Positions 18,370 through 29,100 of a stretch of 44,504 nt of DNA are shown here, piece after piece. Location: contig PBMS01000008.1 in assembly GCA_002722695.1 (NCBI GenBank), positions 14,965 to 59,468 of the forward strand, given 5' to 3'. Position numbers and translations under genes: made by a program. Below the pieces are notes generated by a model. It had not been told where the DNA came from. It was given only the letters and a program-made list of their open reading frames with translations, and ran no database searches. Positions within the stretch are counted from its first letter, which is position 1. Each line of letters begins with the position of its first letter. Source of the DNA: Methanobacteriota archaeon (lineage in GTDB: Archaea > Thermoplasmatota > Poseidoniia > Poseidoniales > Poseidoniaceae).

Positions 18370-19002
18370 GTGCTCGGCTTTTCGACAATTTTGGAATTTT
18401 TCGGACTGGAAGGCATTCAAGGCATTGACATCTTCTTTGCGGCCATGGCCGTCATCGGCACCGTTCTGTTCACCATCTACTTCCTGCTGGTTCTGATCGG
18501 CGGTGTGGCCGACGGCATCGCTGAAGCCATCCCGTTCTTTGATGTCAGTTTCGAAATGGACGCTGAGGGCGTCTTCCACATGCTCACCATTCAGGGCCTG
18601 CTGAGCTTTATGATGATGTTCGGCATCTTCGGGCTGGCCGTCTCCCAAGGCGACTACCCGGCAGGGCTCGCCATCGGAGCCGGCTCCGTTGCAGGTATCG
18701 GCTCCATGTGGGCGGTTGGGAAGGTGTTCCAAGCCATTGCGGGGCTGGAGACGGACGGGACCGTTCAGCACAGCCAATCGCACGGAGCAAAAGGGACGGT
18801 GTACCGCACCATCAAACCCGGACAATCGGGCCAGGTCCAAGTTGAATTCCAAGATGCCTTGCGGACGTGCGAAGCCGTGGCTGAGGACGAAACGCTCACC
18901 ATAGCGACGGGCAAATTCGTTCTGGTGACAGGAAACATAGCCGAAGTGCTGGTGGTTCGCCCGCTCAGCGTCGCTGACGCCGTCAAGACCGAAGAAGAGT
19001 GA
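18370..19002 (+). CDS. NfeD/YqiJ-like membrane protein with C-terminal OB-fold-like domain
   Basis: GTG start; several TM segments followed by GAKGTVYRTIKPGQSGQVQVEFQDALRTCEAVAEDETLTIATGKFVLVTGNIAEVLVVRP; directly upstream of flotillin. Confidence 0.65.
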   Translation: MLGFSTILEFFGLEGIQGIDIFFAAMAVIGTVLFTIYFLLVLIGGVADGIAEAIPFFDVSFEMDAEGVFHMLTIQGLLSFMMMFGIFGLAVSQGDYPAGLAIGAGSVAGIGSMWAVGKVFQAIAGLETDGTVQHSQSHGAKGTVYRTIKPGQSGQVQVEFQDALRTCEAVAEDETLTIATGKFVLVTGNIAEVLVVRPLSVADAVKTEEE

Positions 19003-19053
19003 ACACAGACCGCCGTGTTAAGTCTCTTAAAGGAGATGCAGGGTAGCACCCAT

Positions 19054-20445
19054 ATGGCCGTAATGGATACACTGATACTCGTCGGAATCTCCTTGTTCGT
19101 GATTACCGTTCTTGCGACGGTTTATGTCGCGACCAGCCGATACAAGCTTGCACCCGCCAACAAGATTCTCGTCGTTTACGGTAACACCCAAGGCGCCGGT
19201 GCGGCGAAGTGTTACCACGGCGGTGGAAAAATCGTTTGGCCGCTCGTTCAAAACTACGCGTTCCTCGACCTCAAACCGATGACCATCAACATCAATCTCG
19301 AGCACGCCCTCTCGCAACAGAACATCCGTATCAACGTGCCCTCGACGTTTACGATCGGTATCGACACCAAACCGTCCATCATGCAAAACGCTGCAGTCCG
19401 TTTGCTGAACTTGGACCAAGCGTCAATTGAAGACATGGCCAAGGAAATCATCTTCGGTCAACTTCGTCTGACGGTGGCTTCTCTCACCATCGAAGAAATC
19501 AACGGCGACCGTGAAGCCTTCCTAAGCTTGGTCGTCAACAACGTGGACACCGAACTGCACAAGATCGGCCTCTACCTCATCAACGTCAACATCACGGACA
19601 TCACCGACGAAGCCGACTACATCAAGTCCATCGGTGCCAAGGCAGCAGCCCAAGCCATCGCCGCCGCAGATGTTGACCGAGCCAACGCCACCCGAGACGG
19701 TGCCGTGGGTCAGGCAGAAGCCGACCGAACTCGTGAGATTCAAGTGGCTATGAACCGAGCGGAATCGGACAAAGGTCAGAAAGAAGCCGAAGCGGACCGA
19801 CGTGTCTTCGTTCAGCAACAAGAATCCAAGGCCGTCGAGGGTGAGAACATTTCACGAGCCGACATCGCCAGTTTCAACGCTGACCTTGCGGAAAAGGAAG
19901 CAGAAGCACTGAAGCGCTCCGAGGTTGCCAAGCGTATGGCGCAGGTCGAAATCGAGAAGGCTCAGTACGAGTTTGAAGGAACTCGTCTCCGAGCCGAAGA
20001 GATTGCCCGTGAGGAAGTCTCGAAGCAGCAAATCGAGATCGCAGCTGAAGCAGAAGCAGAACGCCAACGCCGCATCGCCCAGGGGCAAGCCGACGCAACC
20101 CTTGCAGCGTACAACGCTGAAGCAGAAGGTCAGCGAGCTGTCCTGGAAGCCAAAGCAGAAGGTTATTCCAAACTCGTGGCAAGCGCCGGTGGCGACGCAA
20201 AAGCGGCCGCTACGCTGCTGATGGTTGAGAAGATCGAGGAACTGGTCGCTCGCCAGACGGAGGCCATCGCCAACCTCAAGATCGACAAGATCACCGTTTG
20301 GGACTCTGGAAACAACAGCGGAGATGGTGGAGCCACCTCCAACTTCGTTTCCTCTCTCATCCAAAGCCTCCCACCGGTCCACGACGTGGCCAAGATGGCA
20401 GGCGTCGACCTGCCCGACTACTTGGGCAGCATGAAGGAAGAGTGA
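19054..20445 (+). CDS. Flotillin-like (SPFH/band 7) membrane scaffold protein
   Basis: N-terminal TM, YKLAPANKILVVYGNTQGAGAAKCYHGGGKIVWPLVQNYAFLDLKPMTI, then long Ala/Glu-rich coiled region; flotillin architecture. Confidence 0.92.
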   Translation: MAVMDTLILVGISLFVITVLATVYVATSRYKLAPANKILVVYGNTQGAGAAKCYHGGGKIVWPLVQNYAFLDLKPMTININLEHALSQQNIRINVPSTFTIGIDTKPSIMQNAAVRLLNLDQASIEDMAKEIIFGQLRLTVASLTIEEINGDREAFLSLVVNNVDTELHKIGLYLINVNITDITDEADYIKSIGAKAAAQAIAAADVDRANATRDGAVGQAEADRTREIQVAMNRAESDKGQKEAEADRRVFVQQQESKAVEGENISRADIASFNADLAEKEAEALKRSEVAKRMAQVEIEKAQYEFEGTRLRAEEIAREEVSKQQIEIAAEAEAERQRRIAQGQADATLAAYNAEAEGQRAVLEAKAEGYSKLVASAGGDAKAAATLLMVEKIEELVARQTEAIANLKIDKITVWDSGNNSGDGGATSNFVSSLIQSLPPVHDVAKMAGVDLPDYLGSMKEE

Positions 20446-20535
20446 ATCTCCCGCCCGGTCAAGGCTCGTTAAACCGGCTTTCGCCGTCACCAAACGGGCG
20501 ACGGCTTCAAGGACCGGATGTACCGGAAGCGTTGC

Positions 20536-22251
20536 ATGACCACCGACCTTGAAATCGCTCGTGCTGCTCAAATGGAGCCCATTGAGGCCGTCGCTTGGAA
20601 ACTCGGCATTTCCGCCCACGAACTGATGCCGATGGGCAACGGTGTGGCCAAGGTGAACTGGCGTGCACTGAAAGACCGGTTTTCAAAGCCCCAAGGCAGC
20701 CTTGTGCTCGTCACCTCGGTCAACCCCACTCCCTTTGGCGAGGGGAAGACGGTCACCACGATTGGATTGACTCAGGCCCTCTGCAGAATCGGTCAGTCCG
20801 CCACATGCGTCGTGCGAGAGCCTTCGATGGGACCTGTGTTCGGCATCAAAGGCGGTGCTGCGGGCGGCGGCCACGCGCAAGTGCTTCCGATGGAGGACAT
20901 CAATTTGCACCTGACCGGTGATCTACACGCCGTCACCTCAGCCCACAACCTCCTCTCTTCACTCATTGACAACCACATCAAGCACGGAAACGAGCGAAAA
21001 CTGGACCCAACTCGAATATCCTGGCCGAGGGTCATCGACATGAACGACCGTGCGTTGCGAACCATCGTCATTGGCATGGGTGGTCCGGCCAACGGGCACG
21101 TCCGAGAGGACCGTTTTGACATCACGGCCGCAAGCGAGGTGATGGCCATTCTCGTGCTGGCCAACGATTACGCTGACCTTCGCAAGCGTTTGGGCGACAT
21201 CGTCGTGGGCACCTCGACCGAGGGCCACCCGGTCAAAGCCAGCGACATCGGTGGGGCTGGGGCAATGGCCTTGCTCTTGCGCCAAGCCTTCCTGCCCAAC
21301 ATCACCCAAACCCTCGAAGGGGACCCCGCCTTCATCCACGGCGGACCCTTTGCCAACATTGCCCACGGCAACTCGAGCATCATCGCCGACCGAATGGCCC
21401 TTGCTTCAGCAGATTTGGTGATCACTGAAGCAGGGTTTGGCTCGGACATGGGTGCAGAGAAATTCATGCACATCAAGGCCGCTACCTCCGGGAAAGCCCC
21501 GGATTGCGTGGTCATGAACGTCACCGTTCGTTCAATGAAACTCCACGGGGGGGCGTTCGGAGACCGAGGAGGAATCCGCCCGGACAAAGCCACCCTTGAG
21601 GCGGAAAACGTGGAGGCAACCACACTGGGCGCCAAAACCAATCTTGACCGCCACATTCGAAACATGAGCGCTTTTGGGGTTCCCGTGGTCGTTTCCATCA
21701 ATCGTTTTGCATCGGACACCGACGCTGAATTGGACGCCATTGCCCAAGCCGCTCGCGACAGCGGAGCGAGTTCGGTCTGCGTCACCGAGGTCCACGCTCA
21801 CGGCGGCAAAGGCGGGAAGGACCTCGCAGAAGCGGTGGTGAAAGCCGTCCAAAACCATGCAGCGGCCGGCCGTCCGTTCGTGCCCTTGTTCACCCCGGAA
21901 ACCGACGTGCTTGAAAAAGCGGAGTCGATCGCCAAACGGATGTACAAAGCGGACAAGCTTGATGTGACCCCGAAAGCAATGCGAGAACTGGAACGGATAC
22001 GCTCGTGGGGATACGGCCACCTTCCGGTGTGCATGGCCAAAACGCAGTATTCCTTCTCCCACGACGCCTCCCTTCTCGGTGCTCCAACTGGGTTTTCGAT
22101 TCCCGTTCGAGAGTTCAGACTGAACGCAGGGGCAGGGTTCGTGGTGGCGGTCCTTGGAAACATGATGACCATGCCTGGATTGCCCAAGCGACCCGCAGCG
22201 CTTGACATGGACATGGATGAAGACGGGAACCTCCTCGGCGTCTTTGGGTGA
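20536..22251 (+). CDS. fhs: Formate--tetrahydrofolate ligase
   Basis: TSVNPTPFGEGKTVTTIGLTQALCRIG, VREPSMGPVFGIKGGAAGGGHAQVLPMEDINLHLTGDLHAVTSAHNLLSSLIDNH, EAGFGSDMGAEKFMHIK. Confidence 0.97.
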   Translation: MTTDLEIARAAQMEPIEAVAWKLGISAHELMPMGNGVAKVNWRALKDRFSKPQGSLVLVTSVNPTPFGEGKTVTTIGLTQALCRIGQSATCVVREPSMGPVFGIKGGAAGGGHAQVLPMEDINLHLTGDLHAVTSAHNLLSSLIDNHIKHGNERKLDPTRISWPRVIDMNDRALRTIVIGMGGPANGHVREDRFDITAASEVMAILVLANDYADLRKRLGDIVVGTSTEGHPVKASDIGGAGAMALLLRQAFLPNITQTLEGDPAFIHGGPFANIAHGNSSIIADRMALASADLVITEAGFGSDMGAEKFMHIKAATSGKAPDCVVMNVTVRSMKLHGGAFGDRGGIRPDKATLEAENVEATTLGAKTNLDRHIRNMSAFGVPVVVSINRFASDTDAELDAIAQAARDSGASSVCVTEVHAHGGKGGKDLAEAVVKAVQNHAAAGRPFVPLFTPETDVLEKAESIAKRMYKADKLDVTPKAMRELERIRSWGYGHLPVCMAKTQYSFSHDASLLGAPTGFSIPVREFRLNAGAGFVVAVLGNMMTMPGLPKRPAALDMDMDEDGNLLGVFG

Positions 22252-22255
22252 GGGA

Positions 22256-23320
22256 ATGGACGTTCTGGGGCGGGACCAACACGAGTGGCGTTTACGGGTT
22301 CAGACCGTCGACGACCTTTGGGTCCTGCAGCGCTTGATACAGCCGAGCATGTCGGTGGGCATGCTCGGTGAGCGTCGCGATCAAACCACAGGTGGTGAGG
22401 ACGGCGGTCGCGCAAAGCAAGCCGAACGAAAGAAAATGTGGATTCGTCTGTCCGTAGAACACACCGAACATCAGACGTTCTCCGACGTCCTGAGGGTCCA
22501 CGGAATCATCGAGAAAGCCCCGGTCGACATCGGCATGCACCACACGCATGTGGTGGGGCTTCGAGACGACCTCAAGCTCAGCACCGCCAAAGGATTCAGC
22601 AAACTCGACCGAGACCTGCTCGAGGAAAGTCTCCGCGCTGCAAATCAGCCTCAGGTGGCTTTGCTGGTGGTTGAGGGAGATGAAATTATCCTCTTTTTCG
22701 TGACGGCACGGGGCCTCAAGGAATCCGCCACATGGACCATGCGAGGCGGAGGGAAGCGAGGAGACTTGCGACAAACGGACAGCATCGCCGGCCAATTCCG
22801 CAAAACCGTGGTCAACGGATTGACCCAGCAGCTGAGCGAAACCATGCCGTTGGTTGTTTGTGGCCCGGGGCGCAACAGAGACAGGGTGCTTGCCGACCTC
22901 AAGGAGGCGGGGCACCAGCGCCCGATGATGTCCGTCGGAACGACCATGGGCGGACGCGGAGCCGCCAACGAAGTGCTGCGTGAGGGATTAGCGGGCGAGA
23001 TGCTTGCTCAGCACAGAATGGTGCAGGAAATCGGCCTCCTCGAAGAGGCGTGGCAGCGGATATCAACGGGAGGTGCTGTCGCCTACGGACGCGCCGATAT
23101 TCACCGTGCGACCGATGAGGGCGCCGTTGAGACCCTTTTGATCGGAGCGGACGTGTTGCGGGAATCGAGCGAGACGAACGGACTTCCATCGTGGACGACT
23201 CTGGCTGAAAAAGTGGAGGCCTTTTCAGGGAAGGTCGTCCAGTGTTCCCTTGATCACGACGCCGGCGAGCAGCTGCTTGGCTTCGGAGGTGCAGTGGCGC
23301 TGTTGCGCTATGCGATGTGA
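22256..23320 (+). CDS. pelA: Pelota/Dom34-like mRNA surveillance protein
   Basis: VQTVDDLWVLQRLIQPSMSVGMLGERRDQ... (pelota N-terminal domain pattern), eRF1-like central and C-terminal domains; ATG at 22256 fits better than 22202. Confidence 0.85.
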   Translation: MDVLGRDQHEWRLRVQTVDDLWVLQRLIQPSMSVGMLGERRDQTTGGEDGGRAKQAERKKMWIRLSVEHTEHQTFSDVLRVHGIIEKAPVDIGMHHTHVVGLRDDLKLSTAKGFSKLDRDLLEESLRAANQPQVALLVVEGDEIILFFVTARGLKESATWTMRGGGKRGDLRQTDSIAGQFRKTVVNGLTQQLSETMPLVVCGPGRNRDRVLADLKEAGHQRPMMSVGTTMGGRGAANEVLREGLAGEMLAQHRMVQEIGLLEEAWQRISTGGAVAYGRADIHRATDEGAVETLLIGADVLRESSETNGLPSWTTLAEKVEAFSGKVVQCSLDHDAGEQLLGFGGAVALLRYAM

Positions 23321-23324
23321 GGCC

Positions 23325-23627
23325 ATGATGACCATCCGATTTTCAGAACTCGGCGACGACATTCGTGCCGACCTGCAGGGCAAACGCTGGCTGCTCCTCA
23401 GCGGTGAGGAACTGCTCCACGCCACGGCTGCACTGGCCTTCAGCGAGCTCGAGGACGTCTTGGTGGCGGTCGATCATCGCGGAAGCGAGGTGCAAATCGG
23501 GTTGTGGATGAGAGCCACTCACCTGCTGCTGGTGGACGACGATGCGCTTGCAAACGAGTTGCGAACAACAAGCGGCATCACTCGTGTCATCGCCTCCAAA
23601 GCCGATGTTGAAACCCATCTATGGTAG
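23325..23627 (+). CDS. Small hypothetical protein (100 aa)
   Basis: MMTIRFSELGDDIRADLQGKRWLLLSGEELLHATAALAFSELEDVLVAVDHRGSEVQIGLWMRATHLLLVDDDALANELRTTSGITRVIASKADVETHLW; begins 5 nt after the pelota stop; stop abuts the tRNA-Val 3' end. Confidence 0.65.
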   Translation: MMTIRFSELGDDIRADLQGKRWLLLSGEELLHATAALAFSELEDVLVAVDHRGSEVQIGLWMRATHLLLVDDDALANELRTTSGITRVIASKADVETHLW

Positions 23628-23700
23628 TGGGTCTGGAGGGACTCGAACCCTCGATCAACTCCGTGTAAGGGAGGTGTCATAGCCGCTAGACCACAGACCC
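23628..23700 (-). tRNA. tRNA-Val(TAC)
   Basis: Minus strand GGGTCTGTGGTCTAGCGGCTATGACACCTCCCTTACACGGAGTTGATCGAGGGTTCGAGTCCCTCCAGACCCA; acceptor GGGTCTG/CAGACCC; anticodon loop CTTACAC; no CCA encoded. Confidence 0.92.
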
Positions 23701-23779
23701 TGTTGTTGCTGTGAGGGCCCCCTCTTGAAAAGTGCGCCCCAACGGAACGCTCAAGAGATGGACCTGCGAGCGCGGACCA

Positions 23780-24472
23780 ATGGATGCGAATATCCAGTCC
23801 GCTGCGGCCAAACTTGTCCGTCGGCTCAAAGAGGGCGATTACTCCCTAACGCTGGCGGAATCCTGCACGGGGGGCCTTCTTGCGAGCACCCTCACCGACA
23901 TCGCCGGCGCCAGTTCGTGGTTCAAAAAATCCTGGATCACCTACGCCAACGAGGCAAAAGTGAGAGAATTGGGCGTTGACCAAGAGGAACTTGCCTCCAA
24001 AGGAGCGGTCTCTGCGCAGGTGGCCATCATGATGGCCAAGGGTGCGCTTGAACGAGCCAACGCAGACTTTGCCATTGCCGTGACGGGCATTGCTGGACCC
24101 ACCAACGAGGGAAGCAAAAAGCCGGTGGGCACCGTGTACGTCGGCATCGCTTCAATGCACGGTTGGGCCAACGCCCTTCGTACCCAAATCGGCGGTACGA
24201 GAGCTGAAAACAAAGCTGGGTTTGTTCACTTCGCCCTGCTCACGGCGATGAAGTGCTGGGACGACGCCATGGTTCGAAAAGACGAGGAGGCCAAGGAACA
24301 GATGAACGCCCTCGAAGAAGCCCTGCGTTTGGAGGCGGAACGGGAAGCGGAACGAGAGCGCCGGGACATGGAAGCTCGAGAAAGCGCCCCCTGGCAGGAC
24401 GAAGCATGGTCCGAAGAAAACGAAGGTGAAGAGATCGGCCTCGTGGTCGAATGGACAGAAGGCGAGGAATGA
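23780..24472 (+). CDS. CinA C-terminal domain protein (nicotinamide-nucleotide amidase, PncC-like) with charged C-terminal extension
   Basis: LTLAESCTGGLLASTLTDIAGASSWFKKSWITYANEAK, AVTGIAGPTNEGSKKPVGTVYVGI; C-terminal Glu/Arg-rich tail. Confidence 0.9.
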   Translation: MDANIQSAAAKLVRRLKEGDYSLTLAESCTGGLLASTLTDIAGASSWFKKSWITYANEAKVRELGVDQEELASKGAVSAQVAIMMAKGALERANADFAIAVTGIAGPTNEGSKKPVGTVYVGIASMHGWANALRTQIGGTRAENKAGFVHFALLTAMKCWDDAMVRKDEEAKEQMNALEEALRLEAEREAERERRDMEARESAPWQDEAWSEENEGEEIGLVVEWTEGEE

Positions 24473-24524
24473 AGCCTTTCCATCCGAACACATACCTTTT
24501 GAATCGTCGTCCCTCGTTCCAACC

Positions 24525-26135
24525 ATGGGTGAGACATGGACCGACATCGTGGCTCACCTAAGGGGCCAACGTCTCCTTGCCCCGCAGTCGTTGCAGGAGC
24601 GATTGTTGAGCCTGTCGGACCCAAAATCTGTGATTGAGTCGGCTGCTGCGCTCAACCTCTCGGGCGGAATGCTCACCGCCTCCATGCTCGACGAGATGAT
24701 CGCTCACATCGACCACGATTCCGCACCCATCACCGTCGACGCGCCCCAGGCCGCAGATGTCATCGGACAACCGCCTGAAGACCTTGCTCGAACCATCGCT
24801 CCAATGAAGGAACCTGAGCCCATGGACCTTCTGCTGCGCAACAATCTTCCGGACTGGAGCGAAAGCGACTTCTCCACACACGCCAGCGATGCTCCATCCG
24901 ACATCACGGTGCATTACGACATCACGGGAAATTCCACCACCGAAGGAAAAATGAGCGACATCTCGGCCTGTTTTAACGACCGACTGCAGAGCATACGAAA
25001 GCTGATCGTGCAGAACTCCAATCTTCCACGAAAACACCAGGAAATTTCTCGCCTCCTGGCCGAATACAGCCGCTATCAGGGCTACGACAACAAAGCGGTG
25101 GCCATCGGTTTGGTGAACGAACCACGCTACACGAAAAACGGCCACCTGATGTGGGGGCTGGAAGACGAAACCGGCGAGATGACGTGCTTGCTCACCAAGC
25201 GAAGCGGCGAGGACAGAGACCGGGCCCACGAGCAGATTCTGGAAGCGGGCCTGATGCCCGACGACGTGATGGGTGTTTCGGGAACTTTCAGCCAAACCGG
25301 TGACATCTTTTACGTGGACGACCTGCATTTTCCGCTTGAAACCAAACACCAGAAGGTGAGTTCAGAGATTGGCGTCAGCGTTGCGTTCCTCTCTGACATC
25401 CACGTCGGCTCCAAGACCTTCCTCGAGGCGCAGTGGCACAAGATGGTACGATGGTTCCACACCGACCCTTTAGCAAAGACCGTCAAATACCTCATTCTGT
25501 CCGGCGATTGCGTCGACGGCGTCGGCATCTACCCGGGCCAAGACAGCGAATTGGCCATTCCCGACCTGTTTGCACAGTACAGTGAATTCGCGCGGCTGCT
25601 CGAGCTGCTTCCCGAATGGGTGGAATGCTTGATGCTGCCTGGAAATCACGACGCCGTGAGGCCTGCGGAACCCCAACCCACCTTCGAAAAAGACATCCAA
25701 CAGGACTACAACACCACGACTTTTGTCGGAAACCCGTGCGATTTTTCTCTTCACGGTGTCCGTTTGCTCTCCTACCACGGCAAATCCATTGACGACTTCG
25801 TTGCAGGTTTGAAAACCGTAACCTACGCCGACCCGGTGGAAGCCATGCGAGAAATGCTCCGAAGGCGCCACCTTGCTCCTCAGTGGGGTGGAAAGACACC
25901 ACTGTCCCCTGAACCAGAAGACGGCCTTGTGATCCGGACCGTGCCCGACATCTTTGTCACCGGACACGTCCACGGGCACGAATGTTTGGATTTCAGAGGA
26001 ACGACGTTGGTGTGTTCGAGCACTTGGCAGGACCAAACATCCTACCAGCGAATGCTTGGGTTCCAACCCAAGCCGTGCATGTTGACGATCATCAACCTCA
26101 AGAGCCACAAATCGATTTCAATCCCGTTTGCTTGA
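24525..26135 (+). CDS. polB: DNA polymerase D small subunit DP1 (MRE11-like 3'-5' exonuclease)
   Basis: MGETWTDIVAHLRGQ...; phosphoesterase motifs LSDIHVGSKTF, LSGDCVDGVG, LPGNHDAVR, SYHGKSIDDF, VTGHVHGHE. Confidence 0.94.
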   Translation: MGETWTDIVAHLRGQRLLAPQSLQERLLSLSDPKSVIESAAALNLSGGMLTASMLDEMIAHIDHDSAPITVDAPQAADVIGQPPEDLARTIAPMKEPEPMDLLLRNNLPDWSESDFSTHASDAPSDITVHYDITGNSTTEGKMSDISACFNDRLQSIRKLIVQNSNLPRKHQEISRLLAEYSRYQGYDNKAVAIGLVNEPRYTKNGHLMWGLEDETGEMTCLLTKRSGEDRDRAHEQILEAGLMPDDVMGVSGTFSQTGDIFYVDDLHFPLETKHQKVSSEIGVSVAFLSDIHVGSKTFLEAQWHKMVRWFHTDPLAKTVKYLILSGDCVDGVGIYPGQDSELAIPDLFAQYSEFARLLELLPEWVECLMLPGNHDAVRPAEPQPTFEKDIQQDYNTTTFVGNPCDFSLHGVRLLSYHGKSIDDFVAGLKTVTYADPVEAMREMLRRRHLAPQWGGKTPLSPEPEDGLVIRTVPDIFVTGHVHGHECLDFRGTTLVCSSTWQDQTSYQRMLGFQPKPCMLTIINLKSHKSISIPFA

Positions 26136-26140
26136 TGCCA

Positions 26141-29100
26141 TCACTTCCACGGGTCATCACCGTCAGGCTCGTGCCCGCGAACCCGCAAGAACGCAAGCAA
26201 CACCAGGACGACCACGATGAGCGCGACGAGTTGGAGGGTCGTGTTGGAGACCTCAGCGGCCGGTTGAGGTTCATCCGTCGGGGCGTTCTGAGTGTCTGAA
26301 TCATCCGCCGGCGAGGCGCCCGCATCGACGGTGAACGAGAGACTGCTTTGGTTGACATTGCCCGATGCATCGGCGCTGATCACCTCCAGCGCATAGGTTC
26401 CGTCGGCCAAGATGTCGGTGGTAAAGACGTGGTTTTTCTTGGTTGCAAAGGCGTCCTCATGCACGGAACTTCCGTCGATGAGAATGCTTTCTGTCGCGCT
26501 TTCTGAGGTGTACCACGATACGGTCACACGTCCGTCCTCGAGAACTTCAGCAGCGAGGTTGAGCACGTCGGGTGGAGTTTCGTCGACCACGCTGCTGGTG
26601 TTGAACCACACGGTCGCATCGGTTGATTCGTTGGCCTTGATGTGGGCCCAATACGCCGTGCTGACCTCGAGTCCTGTGAGGGTCACGGCGTGGTCCATGC
26701 CCGCCGCCGTCCACACCTGTTCGGCGGTAGGGTCGGGGTCTTGACCCGCCGGAGCCACCTGTATCGAGGTGGCGTCCGCCACGGTGGTTGACCATGTAAC
26801 CACCGCTGAGGAAGAGGTTACGGTGTCCACCGATGCACCGAAGATTTGCTGCGGAACCTCGGGCATCTCAAACCCAGTCAGTTGCGCATAGGTGTGACCG
26901 GACACGTCGTAGCTGGAGAGCATGTCCGTCTGACCTTCGCCTTCCAAAATCACGTCGATGATGTTCGGGTCGTAATCGATGCCGTCGTCCGGAGCGGGGT
27001 TTTCACCGCCGCCCAAGGTCCACGTTGCGGGCTGCTCCATGACATCGCGCCATTTTCCTGTTCCGAACCCGTCCTGACTTCCGATAACGATGATGTAGCG
27101 ATAGTTGGGGATGTCGGACCCGATGACGCCTTTGCTGACGGTGAAGGTGATCGTCTTCGATTCCACGTCCCCCGAGACGTCAACGCCCCGGGCTGAAGCG
27201 CTGCCGGTTTGAGCCTGAACGGCTTGCACCGCACCCGGTTCCCCCGTTCCGCTGATCGCCACTTCCCAAGCCCAGTCCGGGTGCACTTCGGCGTTGGCGC
27301 CCGTCAACATGGACGTCCGCCCGTACGAGGTTTCACCTTGGTCCACGTAGATTTGAACGATTTGATGACTGAAGCCGTTCGATAGACCCCAGATGTCGGT
27401 CATCTCGCCCATGGTCAAAATGAACTGTGCGTTCCAGGCGCTTTGCCGGACGGTGAGGTGCGTGGCGTCCCAAAGACCGCCACCGTTGGGGGTGTTGAAG
27501 TCCGAGGCCAAAGGGTAGACGTAATCGCCGTCACCGGTTTCGTCGCCCACGGCGTCCTCCAATTCCAGCAGAGTGACCCAGTCTTCAAGGTCAGGAAGCA
27601 CCATTTCTGCGGGCGCTGGTGGCGCCATTTCAGCGTCCGTCCCGTCACCGTAGGAAAGGGAATCTCTCCACGACGTGACCACCTTGACTCGAGTGGAGTA
27701 TCGTGGTGCAAGACCAATGTCGGCCCACGGGACAGCAAACTCGTAGACCTCGTCCACTGCGCATCCCCCGAGATTCGAGCTGCCTGAAAGAACCCATCGT
27801 TCTTGATCGCCAACCTTCCCTTGGGCACTGAAAAGATTCCATTTGGCCCGCCCGTCTTCTCGAAGCGTGTCGAAATCAAACGCCACCATGTACTTTGACG
27901 GGAAGCCGAGGATTTGGTTTCCGTAATACGTCCTAAAGTTGGTTTCTGCTTCGTTGAAATTGACCGCATTGGGCTGCATGAAGTAGATGGCCAAGTCGGG
28001 TGAGTCGTATTGAGTCGTGCCCTCGATGAGGCTCAAGTCGTCCAGCGTGGTGGCGTCAACGCGAAGGAAAACATTGGATGCATCGTAGCCAAAGTGGAAC
28101 GATTCTATGTCAAACTCGCCGCCCGAAATCGGCGCGTCGTATCGTGCAGCACCGTCCCACTCCCCGGGCAGTGCAACACCGTCAATCATCGGTTCAACAA
28201 TGCCACTTGCGGCCGGGTTGGGAACCGCTGGGTTGGTCCAAAGATCTTGAAGATAAGGGGGTAGGTCGAGATTGATGGCTCGATAAATGTTGGAGAGGTG
28301 GACCTTGAACAAGACGTCCCAATTCTCGTCGTAACCGCTGTCCTGATCGAGCCCGTACCACCAATACCAATCGCTGCCCTCAGCGATGTAGAGCGATTCC
28401 CAAGCGGCTGGCAAACCCGGGTCGTCCGGGTTGGTTTCCTCAAAGTCAACGAGGGCCTGCCGCGCCTCAACGAGCCGTTGCCACCCAAGACTCTCCTCTT
28501 CCTCTCCAGCCCATGTCCTCAGGGTACCGTCAATCCATGAACCGGTTCCAATGGTGTCGATTTCGGGCAGCGTCGTTCCTTTGCTGAGGAATTCCGATGG
28601 CGTGGTGGTGACGATGGTGGGATGTTCAGCCAGCCGTCCGTACCACTCTTCCATGAAGGGGCGAGCGTTGTCGTAATGCTGAAATTCGGACATGAACATC
28701 CAGTTTTCCCCGTCCAAGGCCACCGTGAGAAGGTGTTGGGATGGGTCCTCCCCGGCGTCCAAAAGTTGCTGGCGAACGTTGTCAAGGTAGGAGATAAAAT
28801 CGGAGACTGCGGCCTCGGGGGTCATCGTTCCGTACTGGAAGGCGATTCGATCGGAGATGACTCGGTCTCGGAAGATCACGGCGATTTCACCGCCCTCCTC
28901 TCCGGTCGCCATCCAGGGCGTTGCAAGGTTCGCAGCGTCTTCAACATCGACGTATTGACCGGTCGTGTCGGTGGACTGCTTGAGGATCTCCTCGTCGGAG
29001 ACCATCCATTGGATGCCGACGTCGGTCACCGGTTCCACCATGGCTGGAGACACCGCTTGTTCACTCGGCCACATGCCGACGGGTCGGAAACCGAGTTCTG

